DNA from: Trifolium pratense
Lineage: Eukaryota > Streptophyta > Magnoliopsida > Fabales > Fabaceae
NCBI RefSeq assembly: GCF_020283565.1
Contig: NC_060063.1
Location: 4,362,563 to 4,426,562, forward strand
Length of the DNA: 64,000 nucleotides
Reading direction: 5' to 3'
The position numbers and the translations under genes were made by a program. Below the pieces are notes generated by a model. That model saw only the letters and a program-made list of their open reading frames with translations. It was not told where the DNA came from and did not search any database. This document shows positions 11,920 to 22,013 of the stretch, piece after piece. Within the stretch, counting starts at the first letter, position 1, and every line of letters begins with the position of its first letter.

Positions 11920-13080
11920 TACAATGGAGCACTCTAACTTTGAGTACTTAAATGGGTCTCACATGGACACATCACTAATTTATTATTTTTTAATAATAGT
12001 AACTAATAGGTACTCAACCCCTCCAATGGAGCACTTCTTAAAAAGTTCTAAAATGGGTCCCATCAATAATTTCACATCATTACAATAACTTATTATTTAA
12101 TTATATATTTTATAATATAAATTGATTGAATGATAAAATTACAAAATTAATATGTATTATTTTTTTTATAATTGGAAAAATAATTAAAATTCAAAATTTA
12201 ATTTAAAATAATATTGCCAAATTTTAAGAATTACATAATTAAAAAATAATTTAAAATAACATTACATAATTTTAAAAACAATTAATTTTGTTGATCATCA
12301 TGCCCAAAACGTTGCCAAATATGCTCGACAAGATCATGTTGAAGATGAGCTCGCCTATCTTGAATTTGTGCTCTTATTTGAAGGTATGGTGCGAGATTTG
12401 GATGAGGACCATTATGTGTGTCATTTGTTGAAACATCATTGTTGGGGGCTGATCATAAGAATAATTAAAATGACCAGCATATGTGTATCGTTCGTTTTCC
12501 ACAATCATGCTATGCAATATAATGCATGCATATAATATACGTTTAATTGTATCCATATGCCAATTACGCACCAGGCCACATACAATTGCGAATCGAGATT
12601 GAAGCACTCCAAATGCACGCCCACGTCCTTTCTTGCTGCTTCTTGATGTTGGGCAAACAATTTTCTTTTATCTCCTTGTGGCATTGGAATTGTCTTGACA
12701 AGTGTAGCCCATTGTGGATAAATATCATCGGCTAAATAATACCCCATATTATATTAGGTTCTATTTACCGAATATTGCACCAACATCTATATGGTTGACA
12801 TTAAATTTTTGTAGAGGCATGCCAATTCAAAAATTGTGCTTTTGTGATGTACAAAAAATATTTGTGTTTTTGTACCATTAATTCAAATTGAATATATAAA
12901 ATAAAGTGGGCCCATAAAAAGAATATTTTAATGAAAAATAAGGTGGGTCCAAGAGGAGAGAGAGAAGGTTATTATTTTAGAAGTAGTACATAATAGGTAT
13001 TCAAATGGGTGGTACTCCAATAGTAGTACCTAATAAGTATCATAAGTACCTAATAGGTACTACACCATTGGAGATGGTTT
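11920..13080 (-). mobile_element. PIF/Harbinger element, internally deleted
   Basis: The insertion interrupts block A/B homology between about 11915 and 13940. Its left edge GAGCATTTACAATGG and right edge CCATTGGAGATGG are inverted, close to the GAGCATCTCCAATGG terminus of plant PIF/Harbinger elements. Inside is a C-terminal transposase relic on the minus strand. Further copies of 'tccaatggagca' type sequence near 12030 suggest partial internal duplication. Exact ends and target duplication are not resolved. Confidence 0.65.
12374..12747 (-). pseudogene. PIF/Harbinger transposase C-terminal relic
   Basis: The first frame gives YYLADDIYPQWATLVKTI and KRKLFAQHQEAARKDV. A one-base frameshift near 12615-12625 then moves to LQSRFAIVCGLVRNW and ACIILHSMIVENERYTY. 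These are hallmark segments of plant HARBI1-like transposases, a DDE nuclease. The N-terminal part of the catalytic domain is missing, and the frame is broken, so the relic cannot make active transposase. Confidence 0.8.
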
Positions 13081-13096
13081 GAGAAAGTGAAGTACA

Positions 13097-13938
13097 CACT
13101 ACAACATTTTGAAGATTAAGCAGTAGGCAAAAACCATTGGTAAAGCCAAAAAAGCGTACCTATATCATAAGGCAACTGTTTAGCAATGGTTTTCGTAGCG
13201 CACTCTATACAGCCGTAGCCTTTGCTATGGGCAGCGGTTTAACATGATACATAAATATAATATAGATCATTTTGAACATAAAAATGTCAAAATATTGGCG
13301 TTAAAATGTCAAAATTTTGCTCATTGGAGACTAAAAACAAAAGAACAAATTTTATAAAATAAAAACAAATGTTTTTATTTTACAGAGATTAAAACCAAAA
13401 CTCATTATAAAAGTATGGACTAAAACATTTTGTTTTATAATGGAAAACATATTTTACCCTAAAGTAAACTAGTTTAGAGACCCGTACGAATGCACAGGTC
13501 CTTTGATATATACTCGATACTTAAGTTGATATTATGGTAAAAAAAAATATTTAGGATAAAATATTTATAAAAAAAATTGTTAAAATATAAGTAACACTTA
13601 TTTAACCGTTGCCAAAACAAAAAAAATATTTCAAACGTTGCCTAAGGTGCGGTTTTTACATAGTTGCTATGTGAAATACGCTCGAATGTTAAACCGTTGC
13701 TTATTCTGTATTTCAGAACGGTTTAATGATTGTTGATATGGAAAATATGCAACGCACGTTAAACCGCTGCCTTTTCCACCTTACGAGAACATGACAAGCT
13801 AAACCGTTGCTTATACTGTATTTAGGGACGGTTTATTGACCATTGGTATGGAAACTATGTAACACACGTGAAACCGCTACCTTTTTCACTTTATGGGCGC
13901 GGTTTTGAAGTGTTGCCTAAACTAAAAATGCTATAGTG
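13097..13938. mobile_element. CACTA-like non-autonomous element
   Basis: The left end CACTACAACATTTT and the right end, read inverted, CACTATAGCATTTTT match the CACTA terminus. Subterminal DNA is crowded with repeats of 'aaaccgttgc' and 'gcaacggttt' in both orientations, the usual CACTA pattern for transposase binding. The flanks ACA and ATA could be a 3-bp duplication with one change. It has no coding sequence. A possible Helitron 3' end sits inside at 13469-13500. Confidence 0.65.
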
Positions 13939-15189
13939 ATAGCAATTACACCGGCATGAAGTAATTTAGATTCACCTATTTTTTCTTATAAACTAAAAGT
14001 ATCAGCTGCGCGTAACTGCATCTCGATTCACCTATTTAAATCATAAGTATTTGTGATACTATTTGAGACTTTACACAATTTATTTCATGTCCAAATGTTA
14101 TTTATTTTGGAAAATGTTAAACGTAAAATCGGAGCACTAATTAAGCATACCAATATAGAAAATTAATCTTGAAACTTATGAATGCAACATATTAAAAATG
14201 AAAAAAAAAAAAAATCTTTCTATCATTAATTTTTTCTTTTTATTTCTTTTTTTTTTTGTATGATTAACTAGTGTTCAGGAGACCGTTTAGCACCACACTT
14301 TAAGTTTATATCCATAGAAGTAGTTTTAACTTCTTTTTGAAATTCTTTAAAAAAAAAACTTCTTTTTGAAATTTATCATTAATTTTGGCTTTTTATTTCT
14401 TTTTCTCTTTTTTCGTATTTTTGAGATTTATTTATAAAAAAAAAAAAAAACTTCTTTTTGAGATTAGCTAATTGCATTGTCACAAAAACAAAAATCAAAT
14501 ACATGAAGTTGTTCCTGATTTGTATTTCTTTTCTTTGGCGTGAAGCTTCGTGCTAATGAGTTTCCTTGTTGAGTTATTTGAACATGTGAGTGTTAGATCA
14601 AAAAGAAGAATGAGTATGATTAATATGAGGTTGGTCAGAAAAAGGATTAACATGAGGTTAACGTGATCACGCATTTGAATAAATTCTTTTATTGACTGTT
14701 CGATTTTAATCAAATAATTTAAATAAATTCAAATTTTAATTATTATTTTATAATTATTTTTTTAAGAAGCCAAATGAATTGTGCAAGAGCTTTTAATTCT
14801 ACAAATTTGTGCCAATTCCAATTTTAATTTACCAGCTACTTGTTTCATGGCTTTAGAGCTCGATGTCATTATGTTAATAAAAAATGGCTCGGAGGAATGT
14901 TAACGAAGCAATTTTTCCATAGCTCTATGTAAATAATCCAATATTGGTTCACAATCAATAACATCTTGACCATCGAAAATATGTATATAATAAACTTTAA
15001 GCCCAAGGTGTGCCTAAAAATAAGAAAGAGATATTACAGGTCAACAACAAAAGGAACAAAATATCACATATGTGTAAAATCTAAACAAGCAGATGGATTC
15101 TTCATCCAATGATGTAAGTCGCCTTCAACCAACCATCAAACTTGAACCTTAATGTTGAAAATTAACCTGTCACAAGAGGAGACCTTATG

Positions 15190-15720
15190 ATCAAACACTC
15201 TCTTATTTTTTTTCTTTCCAAATAGACCAAACTGTAGCTAACCAAAATTCTTCAAGACACAACCTGATTTCTTTACGAAACATGTGAGCTCCACAAAATT
15301 GATGAGCAAGAGAGATAATATTATTCGGGAGAGCACAATACACACCCACCCAACTAAATATCACCCCAAATCGATCCAAAAAAAGCACAATTCAAGAAAA
15401 TATGATTAAAATCCTTTAGAACTCCATAACCAGCTGAGCACATGGCTGATTCTTTACGTAAACAACCACAAACAATTAAGTTGGACTTAGAAGGTAGCCT
15501 GTTACTAAGAAGCCTCCAAGCGAAGTATTAATTTTCAACAGAACAAACTTGTTCCAAACCAACTCGCGATCAATTGACAAGTCCCTTGGAACCGTATGGC
15601 TCAACAGATGATATGCCCCTCCAACAGAATATTTTGCATCCGGGTCTGCGAACCACACCTAAGAATCCGATAAAAAATCCTGCAAAATAATGTTATCCAA
15701 AGCAAAACAACACTCTAATT
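15190..15720 (-). pseudogene. LINE (L1-type) 3' fragment with zf-RVT region
   Basis: On the minus strand WFADPDAKYSVGGAYHLL and RELVWNKFVLLKI match the zinc-binding region after plant LINE reverse transcriptase. It continues out of frame to AMCSAGYGVL, then WSIWKEKK at about 15203. Stops and frameshifts are present. The reverse transcriptase core and endonuclease are absent, as in a 5'-truncated and decayed copy. Confidence 0.75.
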
Positions 15721-15965
15721 TGAAATACCGAACTTTAATTTGAACATTATAAGTAAGTTATTAGGGTTGATCTAATATTAGCGACAGATACACATAATAT
15801 ATTTGGGGCTCAAGCCCCCACAACCAAAGAAAATAATGTTATGATAATACTATTATACAATTATATATTCTTATTGTAAGGAAATTTTTATTATATATAG
15901 ATTTTGTTGTCATAAATAGTTTTTGTTATTTGGGTTATCTTTAAAAAACCTGAAGAAGGAAAAAT

Positions 15966-16796
15966 TACCATCATATTTTTATTAAAGGTTAAATAAGTTT
16001 TGAATTCTTTAGTATAAAAAAAGTTTTAAATTTTTAAAAATAAAAAGAATTTTGATTTTAATTTATAAAAGTAAAAATGCGATGTTTTCGTCTTCCTAAA
16101 ACTTTTCATTTTGATCTCTAATGACCAACTATTTATTTCCATGTTAATATTAAAATTATGATAATTTTTTATTCAAGATGTGTTATTGTGTTAAATATAT
16201 TTTTGTTCATATTATGCTAAAAATTGGCAAAATGATGTCCATTATGACTAAAAACAAAACGGAAAATTTTTAAATGGTGAAAATATCACTTTTTCATTTT
16301 TAAAGATTAAAATTAAAATTCGTTATATTTTTAACAACAAAAAATGTATTTAATCCTATCACTAATAATAATATATAATACTGTGTATAAATCATTTTAT
16401 AAATGTATTAGGTGCCATTTGAAATGTCTTTTGAGATTAATAATATATTAAAGTCAAGTTTTTATCACTAAATTAAGATATCTTATACATTTGTCATAAA
16501 CAATAACTCAAACAAAATTTAAAGTATTTTGTTTTAGGGAGAAACAAAGTATCTTTGATTATGTAACAAAAAACAAAAGTATCCATCCTTTGATTATAGG
16601 CATGCAAGACATGTACGTAAATGATTTATTATACTATAATATAATATGCGAAAAGAGTAAAGGATGTATCCATATAATAAAAAAAAAAAAAGGATGTATC
16701 CATATTTTATTTTATTTTTTGAAGACAAGGATGTATCCATATTGTTTGATTAATTAATAGATAAATTATTTGATACATATTTTATTTTTACATGTA
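15966..16796. other. Intergenic, no gene seen
   Basis: AT-rich sequence with poly-A and poly-T runs and a small 'aaaggatgtatccatat' repeat near 16660-16740. No coding sequence could be recognised. Confidence 0.6.
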
Positions 16797-17006
16797 TCAC
16801 GTTTGGATTAGCTTATTTTTGAGTTTATGCAAACAGCTTATGCAATTTTTATGTACTATTATAAGTTTGTCAAGGTAGTTTATGATAAAATAGCTTATAA
16901 AAATACAATTTTCACTACTGTGAACTTATAAAATAGCATAAAATCTAATTTATATTGCATAAGTTGTTTGCATAAGCTCAAAAATAAGTTAATCCAAACG
17001 AGCCCT
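16797..17006. mobile_element. MITE of the 'gcttatgcaaacagctta' family
   Basis: The left end ATCACGTTTGGATTAGC pairs with the right end TTAATCCAAACGAGCCCTA. The core carries 'gtcaaggtagtttatgataa', as in the copy at 10195-10395. Confidence 0.6.
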
Positions 17007-17335
17007 ATATCATTCATGTGTGGATAATTTTGATAAGTTTACAAATAATGTTTTAATTTTTGGACCTATTAGAATTATCCACTTCGACGGTATATTGATA
17101 ATCTAAATAAAACGTGTAGTAGAGTGTTCATCTAATTAATATTGGTGAACACTCTGGTACATATATTATGTAGATATGTACAGGTACACGGCTTAGGTGG
17201 ATGGTTTTGATTGGTCCACAAATAATATTTAATATATAAAAATTAATAAATATTATTTGTAAACTAATTAAAATTATTCACCTCAGCAAATATACTGTTA
17301 CATATCACATAATATATGTACCGAAGAATTCACCA

Positions 17336-17342
<7 letters not shown>

Positions 17343-17428
<86 letters not shown>
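17343..17428. repeat. (TA)n microsatellite
   Basis: About 43 uninterrupted TA units. Just after it, 17430-17630 has two diverged copies of 'aaaattgatttgacacacg' type sequence. Confidence 0.95.
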
Positions 17429-17433
<5 letters not shown>

Positions 17434-17837
17434 GATTTGACACACGTTTATAAAATGAGTTTACGTACCAATTTTAATAACTTTCTTTTCATAGAAAGAT
17501 ACATCAATAAAATTGATTTGAGTCATGTTTATAGAAAGAGAAATACATGTATAAAACTGATTTGACTCGTGTTTATAAAATGAGTTTACGTAATTTTAAT
17601 AACTTTCTTTTTATAGAAACTGAGATATATGAATTTAAGTTTTATACAGTACATATAAATATCTACGTACAATAACGATTATTCAACATAGAATTTGCAT
17701 TTACGATGATAACATAAATGCTAAATGATAACTTAAATTCAACATAGATGCTAAATAGAGCATACCTGACTCGTTTAATTTTTTCTACCTTGAACAAGGG
17801 GAAGCTTGTGTCTTGTGAATTACTGTAGTACTTATAA

Positions 17838-18365
17838 CGTATGAAGTACGGACTCCGACACGGACACTGCGACACGATATGGACATGGACACCACGACAC
17901 CGCTAATGTAAAAAATATAGGACACCGACACCGCTACATATTTATAAAACATATAAATTGAAAATCAAAATATATACATGTAAATCTAATATGAGCAAGT
18001 TATTTTTTAAAAAGAGTTTTAAAACAAGATATGATAGTATTTTACTTTTATTTATACATCTACGATCGAAAAAACTAAAAATATCGTAATCAAAATGTAA
18101 TGTTTTCAATCCCTCACTGATCAATATTGTTGTTTCTACACATCTTTAACTCTGGTAGATATGTCAAATATGTGCCTAAAGAGAGTATAAGCAAAGAAAA
18201 AGTAATTATTTTTTGGGACACTTGTCCGACACGTGTCATATGAGTTTCTTACATGTGTCGGACACCGATCAAATGAGTGTCAAACTAAAGAAAAAATTAA
18301 ATTTTTTCCGACACCGATATGAGCTACCACGACACGCCTAATCATAGAAGTGTCGTTGCTTCCTA
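17838..18365. repeat. Dispersed 'gacaccgacac / gtgtcggac' repeat
   Basis: The left part has GACACGGACACTGCGACACG and the right part has GACACGTGTC and GTGTCGGACACCG in inverted sense, then ACGACACGCCTAATC. This points to a MITE-like unit with long, imperfect inverted ends. It is non-coding and its superfamily is unknown. Confidence 0.5.
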
Positions 18366-18591
18366 GCTTATAACCTTACAATGGATATGCATGATCACAT
18401 AGAACATGTTGACTTCGAGATTAATTTAAAAATTGTGGTGGATAAGTTTCTATTTTAAAAATATATTTTTAGTACTTTTATGGGCCACCCCAAAAACAGT
18501 TCGTTGGCCTAGCCCATCCCATGAAAAAAATGAAATTTTCTTTTGGAACCCGTTAATTTTCTTTTATGAGAATTTTTAAAACTAGCGGGTC

Positions 18592-19277
18592 AGGCAGGCG
18601 CGTTCCGCGCCTGCCTGTGTCTAACTTATGTACCAAAAAAAAAGATACGCCTTATGTTATGGTGAGTTTGTTAATAAAAGATTTTTGTTGCTACTAAAAA
18701 AAGCAAGGGTAATGTTGGTATTATGAAAATTCTACCCCAAAACTCATGTATTCTTTTTATATAATATATTATAGTATAGAATAGATATAGATGAAAAAAC
18801 CATAAAAAAAAAAGAGGAAGTTAAGGGCAATTATGGAATAATTAAAAAATAATAAAGGAAGTTAAGGGCAAAATGGACCAAAAAAAATCCAGCCCAAACT
18901 CCCTTATCCTCTTTATATATTGTTATAGATTTATATAATATATTATAGTATAGAATAGATATAGATGAAAAAACCATAAAAAAAAGAGAGGAAGTTAAGG
19001 GCAATTATGGAATAATTAAAAAACAATAAAGGAAGTTAAGGGCAAAATGGACAAAAAAAAATCCAGCCCAAACTCCCTTATCCTCTTTATATATTGTTAT
19101 AGATTTATATAATATATTATAGTATAGAATAGATATAGATGAAAAAATCATAAAAAAAAGAGAGGAAGTTAAGGGCAATTATGGAATAATTAAAAAACCA
19201 TAAAGGAAGTTAAGGGCAAAATGGACCAAAAAAAATCCAGCCCAAACTCCCTTATCCTCTTTATATATTGTTATAGA
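18592..19277 (-). mobile_element. Non-autonomous Helitron
   Basis: On the minus strand the element starts TCTATAACAATATATAAAG (5' end at 19277). It ends with a GC-rich hairpin (GGCAGGCGCG, loop, CGCGCCTGCC) followed by ACCCGCTAG at 18592. The host base before TC is A and the base after CTAG is T, which is the Helitron insertion rule. There is no Rep or helicase coding sequence. Three 174-bp tandem repeats (18756-19277) make up the 5' part, each starting with a copy of the 5' terminus. Confidence 0.75.
18756..19277. repeat. Three 174-bp tandem repeats
   Basis: Units at 18756-18929, 18930-19103 and 19104-19277 are almost identical. Each holds 'ggaagttaagggcaattatg', 'ccagcccaaactccc' and 'tatatattgttatagat'. 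They form the 5' portion of the Helitron at 18592-19277. Confidence 0.95.
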
Positions 19278-20322
19278 TATCATTGTTTGTTAGTTAACTA
19301 CTAAACAGAATTTGCTAGTGGATGTGTAAATATATTGAAACTCTAACGTTTTAAGATTTCACGTGCCCAAAGACCCCGATAAAAATTTTGAATTTTTTAT
19401 CACATTTGCTCACATTTGGTTAAAGTTTTCTGTTCTTCGTTTTTTTTCTTTTTGTGTACCGGTATAATCCGGTACTTCGAATAGTTGACATTTGCTCACA
19501 AGATTAGTACACATTTTCTCACATTTGAAACTAAAATTGGCTAAACATTCGGCATTTTGAATAGCTTCACGCCAAAAATGCTTAAAACAAACTTGCCATG
19601 GCATGATGACAAGTATATGAAATCACGAATTCCACGAAGCATGATAAGGGTTTTCACTATCTTACAACTTCCTGTTATCACATTGATTAAAAGCTTAGAG
19701 TCACTTTACAACTTTTTGATGAATCAGGATTTGTCACTCTTCATTGCTGAAAGAGTGTGAAAGAAGATACCAAATATATATGGAGTATCATTTTTGTGCT
19801 TGGTTTGATTTTGTCCTAAAGAAATTTCTCTGAGTTCTTCTTTTCGCGTCTCTGAGTCTTTCACGCATCCCTTGACCTTTCAGTTCTATCTCTCGTGCAA
19901 CGTAGATGCAAGTGTGTAAATAGCAAAAACTGAAAAAATAGTTTGAATGCGAACTGAGTTCGCTACCTAGGATGCGAACGTTATAAAATCTAATATTTTT
20001 CAAATTCTCACCATTCCTTCACCCGTATTTTATAAGGTTCGCTATTTAAGTAGAAAGCTTAGTTCACATCCAACAATGCAAAATATTTTTGTTCTAGATT
20101 TTGCGCCCCCGAATTTGCCACTTAAGTAGCGAAGAATACATTTTTGAAAATTCCAAACGCGCATGAAAACAACCGGGAGACACAAAAAGAAGAACCCTTT
20201 TTCTTTTTTGTGAAGTAACCCAACAATAATTCATGGTCCAAATTATCCAATGTGTAGAAACCAAATTGAACAACCGACGTTCAAACCGAAAATTGTAACC
20301 CGCTCAAACTAGTGTTTATCAA
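19278..20322. other. Intergenic, no gene seen
   Basis: Short open frames on both strands show no recognisable domain and no plausible gene structure. Confidence 0.5.
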
Positions 20323-20331
20323 CAATATTTA

Positions 20332-21038
20332 GGCTTAAATGCGGTTTTGGTCCCTCAAGTTTCACAATTGCTTGATTTTGGTCCCCCACATTTTAATTGC
20401 TTGATTTTAACCCCCTAAGTTTCACAATTGCTTGATTTTAGCCCTCCAAGTTTCAATTGCTTGATTTTGGCCCCCTAAGTTTACCCCCTTTTGCATTTGC
20501 TAGCCCCCGTTGAATATTTTGATTAAAAATTGGTTATGTGGCATTTTAAAATTAAATAAGTATTTAAAAATAAATAAATAAATTACAAATTGTTTTTTAA
20601 AAACTAAATTATAATTTTTTTTTATTATATGTAGTTTGTAAAATAATTTTGTTATATAAAAAAGTAAAAAAAACATTTTATGAATTATTTTTTAAAAACT
20701 TTGTAAACTTTTTTTTAAATAAAAAATAATTATTAAACTTTTTATTAAAAAAACAATTTTTAATACATTTTTATAAAAGCAAATATTATTATTTTTTTAA
20801 TTAAAACATATTTTTAATTTTTAAAAATGTCACATAAGCAATTTATAGTCAAAAAAGTCAACGGGGGCTAGCAAATGCAAAAAGGGGTAAACTTGGGGGG
20901 TCAAAATCGAGCAATTGAAACTTGAAGGGCTAAAATCAAGCAATTGTGAAACTTAGAGGGTTAAAATCAAGCAATTGAAATGTGGAGGGTCAAAATCAAG
21001 CAATTGTGAAACTTGAGGGCCAAAACTGCATTTAAGCC
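20332..21038. mobile_element. Mutator-type (MULE) non-autonomous element with 9-bp target duplication
   Basis: The ends are inverted repeats of about 190 bp, starting GGCTTAAATGCGGTTTTGG and ending CCAAAACTGCATTTAAGCC. The 9-bp sequence CAATATTTA flanks both sides (20323-20331 and 21039-21047), as expected for Mutator transposition. The arms contain tandem variants of 'tcacaattgcttgatttt'. The middle is AT-rich and non-coding. A single diverged end of the same family lies at 61085-61200. Confidence 0.85.
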
Positions 21039-21443
21039 CAATATTTATTTGTCCACCCCGTAATTTTGGGCATGTAATTTACAATAAAAAAGTTATGTTT
21101 AAAAAAAAAGTTAGAAAAGACACAATGTCTTAATTTAGGCCTAGGAAATATTAAAGAAAATTGCATCTTTTAATCTGTAGATCTTAGATTCTTAATATAT
21201 ACTACCGCTAGATCATGGACACTGAATCCATGTTCATAGATTCCCTTTTTCAGTTTTTTTTTGCCAATAACAATTTTTTATAGAAAATGTTAAGCATGTT
21301 CGTGTCTCTTTGAACACTAGTTATAAAATTAAATATCTATTACTAATATATTAAAATCGATTACTACCAAAGCTACTAATTTATCCTTAGTACTTTTAAC
21401 TATGTTGCAAGTTTTATATCTTTCATTGTAATTTCACTAAAAA

Positions 21444-21448
<5 letters not shown>

Positions 21449-21497
<49 letters not shown>
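21449..21497. repeat. (TA)n microsatellite
   Basis: About 24 TA units downstream of the PB1 gene. Confidence 0.9.
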
Positions 21498-21501
<4 letters not shown>

Positions 21502-22013
21502 AAAAATATAGAAAGAATAAGATGAGCACAAATGTTTGGGTATTGTTTGTCCAAAGAAAATGAAATAAATTTTCATTGATGTCTACGATACAACAGTGTA
21601 ACAAAATGTAAAAAAGGGTACCTCCATAAAGCTAATGACAACAACTTAACATATTCAAAATATGATCTTACATGTCATTCATCTTCACAAGTTCATATAG
21701 ACAAAAAGAAAAATAAATTATGCTTATTTTATATATAGCAAAGTAGGCTCCAAATTTTAATTATTAAAAAATAAAGTGAAATCCAACTAGCCCCCACATC
21801 CCAGTATGCCTCCTCCTAATGGCTCAATTTTTCTCTCAATTGATTTACGCGGAAATAGATTCTCTGCAGTCAGGTTAGTGATTTCAACAACTGATCAGGA
21901 CTATACGATTGAGATTCAAATTCTAAATTCATTAAAATCACGATTTCAACAACTTACACAGACCGATTGTTGTCCTAATATGAAATTCCGACTACAGAGA
22001 ATCCAGATCCGAT

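Larger units (their letters stand above)
11087..15965. repeat. Tandem segmental duplication, block B
   Basis: This is the counterpart of 7-3905. It starts in hydrolase exon 1 and runs through the 5' flank. The flank is interrupted by a PIF/Harbinger remnant (11920-13080), a CACTA-like element (13097-13938) and LINE sequence (15190-15720), none of which is in block A. Block A sequence resumes after them at about 13940, 14475 and 15820. Confidence 0.8.

Noticed and set aside
18756..19277. CRISPR-like regular repeat spacing
   Set aside because: The units are contiguous 174-bp tandem repeats without unique spacers, and the genome is plant nuclear.
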